A DNA stretch of 64,000 bases from Halobacteriovorax sp. HLS (GTDB lineage Bacteria > Bdellovibrionota > Bacteriovoracia > Bacteriovoracales > Bacteriovoracaceae): contig NZ_QOCL01000014.1 of assembly GCF_004006665.1 (NCBI RefSeq), positions 62,001 to 126,000 on the forward strand, written 5' to 3'. The position numbers and the translations under genes are program-made. The notes beneath the pieces are model-generated. The model saw only the letters and a program-made list of their open reading frames with translations, did not search any database and was not told the DNA's origin. Positions 1 through 9,282 of this stretch are shown piece after piece; position 1 is the stretch's first letter, and every line of letters starts with the position of its first letter.

Positions 1-645
1 TCAGAAGAAGAAGTAGAAAAAATCACAGGTAAAGAGTCTATTTTTAGTGGAGTTAAGAAATCAGAATCTATCGAAGAGGATAATGGACAGATTGTGACTT
101 CTTCTGAAAGAGGAACACTCATTCATGAGGCGTTAAGCTTTGCCATTAAGAGAAACTGGATTGCACCTGCAGCTCTACTTGATAGTGGAAATAATAAAGA
201 TATCAAATCTTTTGATTGGGCCATTGCTGAGTTAAAGAAATATGAGCAGTCTCATGAATTTGTCTCTGAAGAGCTAATTAAATTTCCATTCTTTGGGCAA
301 ATGATCTCTGGAACACCAGACTTAGTTCTTATTCCAAAAGACGAGAATGAACTAGAAATTTGGGACTTTAAAACAGGAAAGAGAGCGGAAGATAAAGAAG
401 TACCGTATTGGTTCCAATTAAAGACTTATGCATATGCTTATCAAATTTTGTTTCCAAAATTCAAAAATGTGAACGTTAAATTGACTTTATCGTTTGTTGA
501 TATGAATGAAAACGTGACTATCAATACTAACTACGAAAACTTGATTAAAGAACTTGGAGATTATTGGAGACTTACTTCAAAGCCTGATAAGACTAATCAG
601 GAACATTGTGAGAAGTGTACATTTGGAAATTTATGCCACTTCTAA
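1..645 (+). CDS. RecB-family PD-(D/E)XK nuclease domain, C-terminal end of a larger helicase-nuclease (5' end outside window)
   Basis: The reading frame is open from base 1, so the start lies upstream; the GTG at 94 is internal. Motifs in order fit the RecB/AddB/Cas4 nuclease fold: GTLIHEAL (motif I), GTPDLVLI (metal-binding Asp), WDFKTGK (catalytic DxK) and QLKTYAYAY (QxxxY). It ends in CEKCTFGNLCHF, a CxxCxxxxxC cluster like that closing the iron-sulfur site in AddB and Cas4, whose first Cys would lie upstream. By family knowledge this domain trims DNA ends at double-strand breaks in AddAB/RecBCD-type complexes. Whether a UvrD-type helicase precedes it cannot be seen. A short hairpin with a T-run follows at 701-719. 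Confidence 0.8.
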   Translation, partial: SEEEVEKITGKESIFSGVKKSESIEEDNGQIVTSSERGTLIHEALSFAIKRNWIAPAALLDSGNNKDIKSFDWAIAELKKYEQSHEFVSEELIKFPFFGQMISGTPDLVLIPKDENELEIWDFKTGKRAEDKEVPYWFQLKTYAYAYQILFPKFKNVNVKLTLSFVDMNENVTINTNYENLIKELGDYWRLTSKPDKTNQEHCEKCTFGNLCHF

Positions 646-700
646 GAGCACCAGTTTATTGCAATCTATTGATATGATAGAATAAGTGCATGATTATAGA

Positions 701-719
701 GGGGAGGAGCCCCTTTTTT
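701..719 (+). terminator. Short GC hairpin plus six Ts before the gliding-type operon
   Basis: GGGG (701-704) pairs with CCCC (710-713) around a five-base loop and is followed by six Ts. It fits a weak intrinsic terminator for the upstream nuclease gene. It sits only about 20 bp before the ATG at 740 and downstream of a -10-like TATGAT (673-678). It would therefore lie in the leader of the next gene if that element is the promoter, and could act as an attenuator. Confidence 0.5.
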
Positions 720-739
720 AAATGCAGGATGCTTTTAGT

Positions 740-1450
740 ATGAAAAATTTCATAGTTTCTACGTTCATTACGTTAGGTCTTCTTTCGTCAATTACTACTT
801 TCGCCGCTGAGGGAGATGCTTATGACTTCTCATGGCTCGACCCAGATAAGGAAGTTTTTGTATTACAAAATCGAAAATTTCGAAAGGCCGGAAGATTACA
901 TGCAAACTTAGGTTACGGCTTTACCACCTCAGGTGCCTTTGTTGATGCTAGTGCATTTCAAGGACGAGCAGGATATTTCTTCAAAGAAGAATTGGGTGTT
1001 GAGTTTGTTTACTCTCTAAATAGTGGAGCTGAAAATGATACAGCAACATCAATTAGAAACCCAGGCGGAGCGGGCTCGTTTCCATTTAGAAGAATTGTAG
1101 ATAACTATATGGGAGCAATGTTCTTGTGGTCTCCTTTCTATAATAAAATTAATACATTTAATAAAATTGTTTATATGGACTGGATTCTTGGACTTGGCTT
1201 TGCAAAAGTTGAAGAAACTAATAATCAAAATGAAATTCTTACAAGTGGTGGTAATACAACTTTAACGACTGAGTCACATACAGGAATTATGTGGGATATT
1301 GGTGCTAAGTTCTACTTGAATGAAATGTGGAGTTTAAGAATAGACTTGAATGCTATTAACTATAAGGCCATGGAAGCAAAATCTACCAATGCCACTGAGC
1401 AATGGTATAGCAACTATGACTTAACTGTCGCAGTTGGAATTAACTTTTAA
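740..1450 (+). CDS. Outer-membrane beta-barrel protein, first gene of an Agl-Glt-like operon
   Basis: The start at 740 is preferred over the in-frame ATG at 722: AGGA at 726-729 is well spaced and the protein then opens with a clean signal peptide (MKNFIVSTF..., cleavage near residue 22). The mature part alternates polar and hydrophobic residues and aromatics and ends in Phe (VAVGINF), as expected for an outer-membrane barrel of about 210 residues. The early segment VLQNRKFRKAGR resembles the small barrel family found in myxobacteria and Bdellovibrio next to gliding genes. First gene of a run to 8945 with TPR and FHA/AgmX-tail proteins, so it probably forms the outer-membrane part of that complex. 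The function is inferred from context. Confidence 0.75.
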   Translation: MKNFIVSTFITLGLLSSITTFAAEGDAYDFSWLDPDKEVFVLQNRKFRKAGRLHANLGYGFTTSGAFVDASAFQGRAGYFFKEELGVEFVYSLNSGAENDTATSIRNPGGAGSFPFRRIVDNYMGAMFLWSPFYNKINTFNKIVYMDWILGLGFAKVEETNNQNEILTSGGNTTLTTESHTGIMWDIGAKFYLNEMWSLRIDLNAINYKAMEAKSTNATEQWYSNYDLTVAVGINF

Positions 1451-1464
1451 TAAAGGTAAGTGTA

Positions 1465-2898
1465 ATGATCTTTAATAAAAAAGTATTCTCCTTTTTACTT
1501 GTACTGCTTAGCTTTAGTGCTCAGGCCAATGTTGATAAAGCTTGGAGCTATCTAGTAAAAAGTAGTGGGTCAGTTAAGTACTATCCGAATGTAATTAATG
1601 AATTAGTTGAAGAAAAGTTATACTTTGCTTCAATACCATATATCAAAGAGCTCTTAACTCGTGGTAATTCACGAAGTTCAAAAGAGCTTGATTCACTTAT
1701 CGATAAAGTGGTCACCAATGTTGGTGTGAGACAATTTGAAGTTCTACCGACAAAGTTTTTAGCAAAATCTAACGCTCCTACTTTGAAATACATTCTAGCA
1801 AAGAAATATTTTAGACAAGGGAAGTATGATCTTGCCTTAAAATCACTTAATGGAACAATACCAAAGAATCATCCGGCGAAACCATTCGCACTCTTTCTTG
1901 AAGGATCAATCTTTACAATCACAAAGAAATATAAGTCTTCTTTGCAGGCATATAATGAATGTATAAGTGCTTCAGAGTCTGCAAACTCTTATGGTAATGA
2001 AAATAGAAAGACTCAGCTAAGTATTAATAGAGATTATTGTATTGTTGGAAAGGCAAGAACTAATTTCTCTACAGGTCAATACGAAAAAGCAAACCTTGAT
2101 TATCTTGATCTAAGTAAATCTTCCCATATTTGGCCAGAAGTACTTTTTGAAGAGGCCTGGAATAGTTTCTACATGAGAGACTACAATAGAACACTTGGTA
2201 AACTTGTGACTTATAAGTCTCCCTTCTTGTCATTTATACACAACCCTGAAATTGATGTTCTGAGTGCGTTAACATTTATGGAGCTTTGTTTATGGCAAGA
2301 TACTCTAAAAGTTGTAGATGAATTTTACGCTAATAATGAAAAAGATCATGCGCAAATTAGAGGATTTTTAAATAAACATAGAAAAGATTATAAGTATTTC
2401 TACTTATTGGCCAAGTCAAGAATGAATGGGAAAGTAAGAGGTAATAAACTTTTAAATAAAATGCTAAATTCTATTAATAGAGACCCTGCATATAGAGAAA
2501 TCTTTGACTTCTTTCAAACAGGGAAAGATGAACTTGAAATTATCAACAAACTACCTGCTACTAAGATGAAGAGTATTCTAAAGATTAACTTGCGAGAAGC
2601 TTTAATCCTCCAAAGAAATCTGATTGGTGCCTATGTTAGAAAGAAATTACATCTTTCTTGGAACCAAGTGAATAAGACCTTTGTAGATATGAGTTATATC
2701 AAGCTAGAAGTCCTATCGAGAAGAAAGGAAAGTCTTTACTCATCTGAAGTTTCAATGAATAGAGGTCGTGGAGATGTTAAAAACTTAAAACGTACTGATA
2801 AGCAATACTTTTGGACTTTTAACGGTGAGTTTTGGGCAGATGAATTAGGGGATTATGTATTCTCATTAAAATCGGAGTGTAATGGTAATGCGCTATAG
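1465..2898 (+). CDS. Exported TPR-type protein of the gliding-type operon
   Basis: 477 residues. A signal peptide is clear (MIFNKKVFSFLLVLLSFSAQA, cut about residue 21). The body is helical with degenerate tetratricopeptide repeats, e.g. KYFRQGKYDLALKSL (about residues 114-128) and ARTNFSTGQYEKANLDYL (about 200-217). A purine-rich RBS (AAAGG) precedes the ATG by a normal distance, 14 bp after the barrel gene, and the 3' end overlaps the next gene by 17 bp, so the genes are translationally coupled. By analogy with Myxococcus GltD/GltE-type periplasmic TPR proteins it is probably a periplasmic scaffold. I see no catalytic motif and cannot assign a precise orthologue. Confidence 0.7.
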   Translation: MIFNKKVFSFLLVLLSFSAQANVDKAWSYLVKSSGSVKYYPNVINELVEEKLYFASIPYIKELLTRGNSRSSKELDSLIDKVVTNVGVRQFEVLPTKFLAKSNAPTLKYILAKKYFRQGKYDLALKSLNGTIPKNHPAKPFALFLEGSIFTITKKYKSSLQAYNECISASESANSYGNENRKTQLSINRDYCIVGKARTNFSTGQYEKANLDYLDLSKSSHIWPEVLFEEAWNSFYMRDYNRTLGKLVTYKSPFLSFIHNPEIDVLSALTFMELCLWQDTLKVVDEFYANNEKDHAQIRGFLNKHRKDYKYFYLLAKSRMNGKVRGNKLLNKMLNSINRDPAYREIFDFFQTGKDELEIINKLPATKMKSILKINLREALILQRNLIGAYVRKKLHLSWNQVNKTFVDMSYIKLEVLSRRKESLYSSEVSMNRGRGDVKNLKRTDKQYFWTFNGEFWADELGDYVFSLKSECNGNAL

Positions 2899-5776
2899 TC
2901 ATAGAATATTAGTAAAATTATTAATTATAGTCTCCCTATGTACTACGTTCAGTACTTCTGCTGATTCATCAGCTCGTCGTAATGAACTTATTAGTGTTAT
3001 AGATCTAGAGTTCAAAGAAGTAACTAGACTTAATAAGCAGATGAGAAATTCAAATCCTGAGCTTCTTCTAAGAATGGCCGAGCTACTACTAGAAAAAGCA
3101 AGATTGGTTAAAGAGCTTGAGAACGATAAGTTCATGTCTCTTTCTTCAGAACAGAGAGCAAAGTCAGATAAGAAGAAGTATTTTAAAAGATCAACTAGCT
3201 ATTTTGTTAGTGCACAAAGAACTTGTGAGTTAATCCTCAAGAAATTCCCACGCTTTAAAGGAAAGTCTGATGTTTATTACATCATGGCCTATAACGCTAA
3301 AGAATTTCAGCAAGAAAAGAAAGCTCAAAACTACTTTTCTAAATCAATTGGATCATCGAAGAAAAAAGATTTTACTAATACAAGGTCACAGATTGCATTA
3401 GCTGAAATTTACTTCAATCAGGGCAAGTATGAAAAGGCCATACCATTATATAGAAATGCTTTTTCTAAAAAATCTCATAGAGATAAGTGGTATACAAAAG
3501 ATAGTTACAATTTAGCATGGTCTTATTACAGAACAGGGCAAAAGAAGAGAGCAATTCGTATTATGAGAAATGCGTATGATCTCTCTAAAAGTTCTAAATA
3601 TGTTGATATGTCATTTAGTATTGAAAGAGACTTAGCTTATTTTTATACAGATTCAGGAAGAGTTAATGAAGCAGTGAAGTTTTACAAAGAAATAGGTAAG
3701 AATATAGCTGCAAACTTACTAAAGGTCTCAACCTATCTCATGAATAGAGGGAAGTACTCTCAGGCTGAAAAGACTTTAATTCAGGCCTTAAAATACAAAG
3801 TATCTGAAGCTGAAGAAATTGAAATCAATATTAAGTTATTAAGTTTATATGAAAAGTTTGGCAAGTATGACAAGCACCTTAAGGTTTCGACTACTCTTGT
3901 AAACTATAATAAGGCGGGAAAACTTAATCCTGAACAAGTGAAAATACTAGATTATCACTTGAGAAGAGTTGGTGCAATCCTACAAAAACAAGTTACTGGA
4001 AAACAATATAAACAAAATAAATCATTACAGTCTTCAAAGGCCGCTCTGGCCGTTGGCTACTTTGATTTATTAATGATTTTCGATGCTGCAAACTCGTATA
4101 AGTACTCTTTTCTTGGAGCTGAGACCTATTATTCTGCTGGAATGATGAATGAATCTGCTAAGAAATATTCTGAGTCATCAAAGTTAGCATCTGCAAAAGG
4201 TGTTAAGAAGTATGAAAAACTGTCCAACGAAGGGATGATGGCATCTCTTGGGGGAAGTGGAGTTTCTAAAGAAACAAAAGGACTTTATCTAGAGTCAGTT
4301 TACATAAACTTCTTAAAAGAAAATCCAAGATCGAAGAAATCTGATGCGATTTATCAAAGACTATTCTCTTTATACTTTTCAAAGAATGATATTCCTTCAT
4401 GTGAATCGACTCTCATATCTTACAGAAAGAACTTTCCTAAGAGTTACTCTACTCAAGAAGCAATGCTTGCCAGAATTATGGATCACTATAAAAAGAAAGG
4501 TGATGTGGAAGGTATTAAGAATTGGGTAAAGAGAATTAATAGTGGAGAATTTAGAGTTTCTAAAAACTACGCAAAGAAAGTGCGCATGACTCTTTTAACT
4601 ATGCAGTTTGAAGGTGTTGAGAAAGCGAATACTAAAGGTGAGAAGAAAGAAGCATTAAGGCTCTATGTTGAAATTTATAAAGATGAGACTTCAACTAAAG
4701 AAGCTAAAAAGAATGCTGCTTATAATATTGCCATTCTCTTTCATGAACTTGGTGATAATCATAGAAGTTTTGGTTGGGCACAAAGAGCTCTTAGTCATAT
4801 GAGTGGAAATAATGTAAAGAGGTTTCAGTCTTCATTTCTCGTTATAGCTAATGATTTATTCAGTGGGCAGATGTTTGTAGAGAGTGCGGAAATTTATGAA
4901 ACTGTTTTTGATAAAGTTTGTAAGGTTCGAACAAATAATAAAGAAGTTTTCTTAAGAAATGCAGTCATTGTTCAACTTGCTGAAGGTAATAGTGATAAGG
5001 CCGCAAGTGTTCTTAAGAGTGCTTATGGATGTGCTGTAAACCCTTCAGTATTAGATGATCTAGAGTTAGAAATGTTAGATTACTATGTTGAGACGAAGAG
5101 CTGGAATCAAGCTGTAGATCAAGCTGAAAAATTGAGTAAATCGAAGAGAGTGTATAAGGATTTAATCTATCCTCTTGGGAAAATACGAAATGCTTATCTT
5201 GCGGCAGGTAGATCTTCAAATGCTAGAGAAATCGAAAAGAAGATGATGTATTACTACTCGAAAGTGAGAAATCCAAAAGAAGTTCAACTTGAAGGGCTTG
5301 ATGAAATAGCATCTATAAGTATGCAAGACCTTGATAGAAGAATTAGCTCTTTAACTAGTTTTGAATTAGCTTTTCCTGATAAGACATTTAACACTCTTCT
5401 AAAGAGAAAGTTTCAAGAGCTTGATGGTGTAACGACTTCAGCTGTTAAACTTATGAATATTGGTTCTGGAAAAGGAATGATGAAGGCCTATGCCAAGCTC
5501 ATTTATAGCTATAATCACGTTATCAATGAGATCGAAAACTTTAAACCAACAGGAAAGTCAGACGAATATGTACAGTCATTTAAAAAGAGTATGAAAAACC
5601 TCGTCGCACCACTTTCTGTAAAGGTCGTGGACTTCAAAAGAGAAGCGATTAAGCAAATGAAAACAAGTAAAATAATGTCTGAAGAGAATGTAAATATTCT
5701 TTATGAGAATGTATTTGTTCCACAATACTTACCAAATAATAATGGAATATTAATGGATAGAGGAGGTAGCAGATGA
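2882..5776 (+). CDS. Large exported TPR protein of the gliding-type operon
   Basis: 964 residues. A signal peptide ends near residue 27 (TTFSTSA). TPR-like pairs occur along most of the chain: IALAEIYFNQGKYEKAIPLY (about 170-189), YNLAWSYYRTGQKKRAIRI (about 210-228), STYLMNRGKYSQAEKTL (about 283-299), and weaker ones to about residue 800. The start could also be the ATG at 2888, which is better spaced from GGAG at 2874-2877. It overlaps both neighbours (17 bp and 4 bp), so expression is tightly coupled. Together with the preceding protein it probably spans the periplasm as a scaffold between the inner-membrane motor and the outer-membrane barrel. No enzymatic motif is visible. Confidence 0.72.
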   Translation: MVMRYSHRILVKLLIIVSLCTTFSTSADSSARRNELISVIDLEFKEVTRLNKQMRNSNPELLLRMAELLLEKARLVKELENDKFMSLSSEQRAKSDKKKYFKRSTSYFVSAQRTCELILKKFPRFKGKSDVYYIMAYNAKEFQQEKKAQNYFSKSIGSSKKKDFTNTRSQIALAEIYFNQGKYEKAIPLYRNAFSKKSHRDKWYTKDSYNLAWSYYRTGQKKRAIRIMRNAYDLSKSSKYVDMSFSIERDLAYFYTDSGRVNEAVKFYKEIGKNIAANLLKVSTYLMNRGKYSQAEKTLIQALKYKVSEAEEIEINIKLLSLYEKFGKYDKHLKVSTTLVNYNKAGKLNPEQVKILDYHLRRVGAILQKQVTGKQYKQNKSLQSSKAALAVGYFDLLMIFDAANSYKYSFLGAETYYSAGMMNESAKKYSESSKLASAKGVKKYEKLSNEGMMASLGGSGVSKETKGLYLESVYINFLKENPRSKKSDAIYQRLFSLYFSKNDIPSCESTLISYRKNFPKSYSTQEAMLARIMDHYKKKGDVEGIKNWVKRINSGEFRVSKNYAKKVRMTLLTMQFEGVEKANTKGEKKEALRLYVEIYKDETSTKEAKKNAAYNIAILFHELGDNHRSFGWAQRALSHMSGNNVKRFQSSFLVIANDLFSGQMFVESAEIYETVFDKVCKVRTNNKEVFLRNAVIVQLAEGNSDKAASVLKSAYGCAVNPSVLDDLELEMLDYYVETKSWNQAVDQAEKLSKSKRVYKDLIYPLGKIRNAYLAAGRSSNAREIEKKMMYYYSKVRNPKEVQLEGLDEIASISMQDLDRRISSLTSFELAFPDKTFNTLLKRKFQELDGVTTSAVKLMNIGSGKGMMKAYAKLIYSYNHVINEIENFKPTGKSDEYVQSFKKSMKNLVAPLSVKVVDFKREAIKQMKTSKIMSEENVNILYENVFVPQYLPNNNGILMDRGGSR

Positions 5777-6702
5777 GAATACTAATACTGTTAGCACTGC
5801 TGCAATTTGCATCTTGTTCAAGTACATCAAATAAGACTGTAGAAGCCGGTCCATCTAAAGGCTCTATTGACGAGTTCTCTTGGATAGAGAATTCTGACTT
5901 CAATGCCGTTCGTGAAGTACCTTTTTCACCTCGTGCTGACTCTTTTAGTGGCGAGATTGCAAAAGTGGATTCACTTTCAAAGGAATCTCTTGCCAGAGTT
6001 CCGGAGCCAAAACTAGAGCAGTTTGAACAAGTTGAGAAGACTCAAGATGTTTTACTTGTGGCAATTTCAAGTTGCTATAGAAGACAATTTGATAAGGGAA
6101 TGAAGATTTTTAAGGATAATCTTAGAAAATATAAGTCCCACCCAGGGTATTGGAACCTAATGGGAACTTGCTTTTATTTACAAGGTAAAATTAGAAAGGC
6201 GCTTCTTTCATATAATAAGTCGAGAGATTTAAAGAAGAACTATGCCCCTCCAATTAATAATATTGGAGTGATCTATCAGTATCAAGGCCTTGAGCAAAAA
6301 GCATTAGCTGCCTACAAGAAAGCTTCTGAAGTTGGTAATTTTAGTATGACACCTATGTTTAATATGGGGCAGTTGTATTTAAAATATAACTTGATAGATG
6401 ATGCCAAAAATATTTATGAAAAACTTGTTCGAAGAAATAATTTTGATAAAGATGCTGTAAATGGTCTTGCGACTTGTTACCTTAAAGAAGGTAAGGCCAA
6501 TGCTGCGATTAATCTCTACGCAGGTCTTGATACAGAGTTTAAAAAGAATCCGGCCGTAGGTATTAATTATTCTGTAGCACTTTTTTCCGCTGGAAGACAA
6601 AAGGATGCTCGTACAATTCTAGCAAATGTAGATACATCTAAACTTAATAATTACGAGAGTTACTATAATCAAGTTTTAAGAAAAATTGGTGGTACTAAAT
6701 GA
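5773..6702 (+). CDS. TPR lipoprotein of the gliding-type operon
   Basis: 309 residues. A short hydrophobic leader ends in FASC with Cys15, a lipobox with an atypical Phe at -3, so it is probably lipidated and membrane anchored. After an unstructured 80-residue linker, classic TPRs follow from about residue 115: WNLMGTCFYLQGKIRKALLSY, INNIGVIYQYQGLEQKALAAY and MFNMGQLYLKYNLIDDA, plus two more. Overlaps the previous gene by ATGA (5773-5776) and has a perfect AGGAGG at 5761-5766. TPR lipoproteins are part of the gliding machinery in Myxococcus; the equivalent role here is inferred. Confidence 0.75.
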   Translation: MRILILLALLQFASCSSTSNKTVEAGPSKGSIDEFSWIENSDFNAVREVPFSPRADSFSGEIAKVDSLSKESLARVPEPKLEQFEQVEKTQDVLLVAISSCYRRQFDKGMKIFKDNLRKYKSHPGYWNLMGTCFYLQGKIRKALLSYNKSRDLKKNYAPPINNIGVIYQYQGLEQKALAAYKKASEVGNFSMTPMFNMGQLYLKYNLIDDAKNIYEKLVRRNNFDKDAVNGLATCYLKEGKANAAINLYAGLDTEFKKNPAVGINYSVALFSAGRQKDARTILANVDTSKLNNYESYYNQVLRKIGGTK

Positions 6703-6956
6703 TGAAAATAATCCTACCTTTGATAATAATGTTGATGGCCTTTACACCTGACTCTAATGCTGCTGATAAGAAAGTAGTTTATAGGTATAAGAAGTATGAA
6801 AAATTCGACTTTGAAGACCTTGTCATTGAAGGTGAGACAGGTGGACCTGGAGATCTTTCGATTTCCCCGAGATATCAAAGAAAATTTAAAAATAAGTTAC
6901 CATACCGTAAAAACTTCAATGCCGAAATTAGAAAGGGTGTTGAGAGAGTTCGTTAA
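6699..6956 (+). CDS. Small exported protein of the gliding-type operon
   Basis: 85 residues. Signal peptide about residues 1-21 (cut after SNA), leaving a basic mature protein of about 64 residues with the segments KFDFEDLVIEGETGGPGDLS and LPYRKNFNAEI. ATGA overlap with the TPR lipoprotein gene (6699-6702) shows coupling. A small periplasmic protein in this position occurs in Glt-type clusters, which suggests a structural partner of the TPR proteins. I know no biochemical function and see no cysteines or catalytic motif. Confidence 0.65.
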   Translation: MMKIILPLIIMLMAFTPDSNAADKKVVYRYKKYEKFDFEDLVIEGETGGPGDLSISPRYQRKFKNKLPYRKNFNAEIRKGVERVR

Positions 6957-6968
6957 AAGAGGGTATTT

Positions 6969-8945
6969 ATGAACATGGATGTTCAAACAGAGTTAAAAGA
7001 TTTATTTGAATTACTCCCCGTTGGCGCTGCCAGTGGCCAAAAGGGTCAAGTAGTCAAAAGAAAGAGAGTATTAGTAGGAAGCTCTAGCGCATGTGATATT
7101 CATATTGATCACCCTACAGTTTCTCCTATCCACGCTGTAATCGAAGTCGTAGACGGTAAGTTTAAGATTTTTGATATGGATAGCCCAATTGGTACTTATC
7201 TAAATGGTAAAAAGATTGTTTCTCAAGAGTTTCAAATTGAAGACTCAATTAAATTTGGATCTATAGAATTTCAATTTAAGAATTACTCTTCAGATGATTT
7301 GCCACCACCTCTTGAAATGTTGGCACCGATTCAAAAGAAAAAAGAAACTATAAAGAAAGTATTACCTAAGAGTGCTCCTGTAAAAGAGACAAAATCTCTT
7401 CCTATAGAGCCTCCAAGAGTTGAGTATCCTCTTGGAGCTGATCCAAAAGCAGATTTCTCCGAATATATTTTCGAAGATGTTGAAACTCTCTATCCAATTT
7501 TTGACTATTCACCAACAAAGAAGTCTGTTGAGATCATTATTCTACATAATGAGAGAGTATATAGTGTTGATTACTTACCTGTTAAAGACGGTGTTTTTAA
7601 TCTAGTAGGTTCTAAAGCGGGCTCAAGAGATGTTGAGTATGCCTATTTAGGTAAGACAGAGAAAGTTCCATTTGTAGAAATTAGAGGTAATGATGTTTTT
7701 ATAAACTCATTACATGGGTATGAATCAATGAGTTTAAGTGACTCAAAGAAAGATACCGCAGCCTCCCAGATACTACTAGGGAATGACGATATCATTAGAT
7801 TTGTTAATGGAGATTTACAAATCTATGTAAGAGGAACTGATGCGCCACCAAAGGTTGCTCATGCTCCAATAATGAGAAGAGATAAGGAATTTATTAAGTG
7901 GCTTATTCTCGTTTTCTTATTTTGCTTAATGTTCTTGGGGTTCTTTACTTTCTATGCAGTTGATGAAGAAATTGAAAAAGAGAAAGTTCCAGAAAGAATC
8001 GCGACAATTCTCTATAAAAAGAAACTAACTGTTTCTAAAACAAAGGCCATCGATAAGACTAAGGATAAGCCTAAGGAGAAAATTCAAAAATCTCCACAAC
8101 AAAAGAAAGTTACAAAGGTAGCAGTTAAGAAACAAGATGTTAAAAAGGTCGAAACGAAGAAAGCTAACGTTAAATCAGGTTCTAAAAAAGCTATAAGTAA
8201 AGCACCTGCTAAGAAAGCGACAGCTAATAAAGGTCCTGTTGATAAGAAAATGGATCAGGTATCAAAGCCTAAGAAAACAGGTGGAAAGGCCTCAAATAGT
8301 AAATCTACAGCAAATAAGAAAGTTGCGAATTCCAAGTCTAAAGGTGCTGTAGATGTGTTTAAGTCTGCCGACTTTTCAAGTTCTCTTAGTTCACTTATGG
8401 CAAAGGGTGGAAGTGTGAAATCTGCTCAAGCTGTAAACACGCTCGATTCTAGCTCTGGGAATGAAGCTAGTATTGGAGGAAGTGACTCTGCAACTTTAAA
8501 AAGAGCAAAAGTCTCTAATAATGTTGGAAGCTTAACTGGTGCAACTTCTGGTAAACTTGATTCATCTAAAGGTGTTAGTGGGTTAGTGAATAAGAAGAAT
8601 ATCTACACTGCAGGAGTTCCATTTGAAGAGGTTGTCCTTGGTGGAATGGACCCAGACGTAATTAGAAGAATTTTAATTGATAATATTCCACAGTTTAGAT
8701 ATTGCTATCAACAAGAGCTTGATAGGGCCAAGGCCGCATTTAATGGAATCGTGAGATTAGACTTTATCATTGGAGCTTCTGGACACGTTAGCAAAGCTAG
8801 TGTTGAATCTGCCTCTAAGGCCTTGCCGAGTAAAGTTAAAGGTTGTGTTGTGAACGTTCTAAAAGGAATTAGATTTCCTGAACCACTTGGTGGTGGTGTT
8901 GTAGAAGTTAATCAACCATTTAACTTCTATCCAAAAAGAAAATAA
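6969..8945 (+). CDS. FHA domain / transmembrane / Lys-rich linker / AgmX-PglI tail protein (GltG-like)
   Basis: 658 residues, no signal peptide. Order: cytoplasmic FHA domain (about 28-106), a middle segment, one transmembrane helix (about 308-328, KWLILVFLFCLMFLGFFTF), a Lys/Ala/Ser-rich linker (about 345-450) that could cross the periplasm like TonB, and a C-terminal AgmX/PglI-type tail (about 555-658) with Cys579 and Cys626, which could form a disulfide. This layout matches inner-membrane adaptor proteins of Agl-Glt gliding machines. The FHA phosphopeptide pocket looks altered: the usual Gly-Arg is Gly37-Ser38, and Ser-Arg-x-x-His is SPIH (52-55). A tandem pair of terminators follows, so this closes the operon. 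Confidence 0.8.
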   Translation: MNMDVQTELKDLFELLPVGAASGQKGQVVKRKRVLVGSSSACDIHIDHPTVSPIHAVIEVVDGKFKIFDMDSPIGTYLNGKKIVSQEFQIEDSIKFGSIEFQFKNYSSDDLPPPLEMLAPIQKKKETIKKVLPKSAPVKETKSLPIEPPRVEYPLGADPKADFSEYIFEDVETLYPIFDYSPTKKSVEIIILHNERVYSVDYLPVKDGVFNLVGSKAGSRDVEYAYLGKTEKVPFVEIRGNDVFINSLHGYESMSLSDSKKDTAASQILLGNDDIIRFVNGDLQIYVRGTDAPPKVAHAPIMRRDKEFIKWLILVFLFCLMFLGFFTFYAVDEEIEKEKVPERIATILYKKKLTVSKTKAIDKTKDKPKEKIQKSPQQKKVTKVAVKKQDVKKVETKKANVKSGSKKAISKAPAKKATANKGPVDKKMDQVSKPKKTGGKASNSKSTANKKVANSKSKGAVDVFKSADFSSSLSSLMAKGGSVKSAQAVNTLDSSSGNEASIGGSDSATLKRAKVSNNVGSLTGATSGKLDSSKGVSGLVNKKNIYTAGVPFEEVVLGGMDPDVIRRILIDNIPQFRYCYQQELDRAKAAFNGIVRLDFIIGASGHVSKASVESASKALPSKVKGCVVNVLKGIRFPEPLGGGVVEVNQPFNFYPKRK

Positions 8946-8954
8946 TTTAATTTT

Positions 8955-8990
8955 ATCTCCTTTGCACTTCTTTTGCGAAGGAGATTTTTT
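8955..8990 (+). terminator. Intrinsic terminator of the gliding-type operon
   Basis: An 11-bp stem (8955-8965 with 8975-8985, one G-T pair) with a nine-base loop is followed by five Ts, 10 bp after the stop of the FHA/AgmX gene. Confidence 0.85.
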
Positions 8991-9042
8991 AGGTTTAAAC
9001 CATCATTTAACAATGCAGTCCTTTTAAAATTTATTCTAGAAG

Positions 9043-9066
9043 AGCCAAAAGTATTTGGCTTTTTTT
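9043..9066 (+). terminator. Second, tandem intrinsic terminator
   Basis: AGCCAAA (9043-9049) pairs with TTTGGCT (9054-9060) around a four-base loop and is followed by six Ts. The gene-free stretch 8946-9282 otherwise holds a GGTTTAAACC palindrome at about 8992 and no ORF. The second hairpin could be a backup terminator or end a short unannotated RNA; I see no clear promoter between the two. Confidence 0.75.
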
Positions 9067-9282
9067 ATTCAAATATTAGATGCTCTATGAATACGGTCCT
9101 TTAAGGCCGGAGTCTACTTGGCATTTCTCTTAGTAAGAAAAATTACCTTTAAAAACATATGTTTAGATAAGTCGTTAATAAAATGTGTTTTCTTTATTTT
9201 GTCTTAAATTATCCTCACGAATATGTCTGAAGTTAACGATAATTATGAAAATACGAATATATATTAAAACAAGGTCCATTAC

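Noticed and set aside
722-739. Upstream ATG of the outer-membrane barrel gene
   Set aside because: The AGGA at 726-729 lies after this ATG and serves the one at 740; the extra residues would precede the signal peptide.
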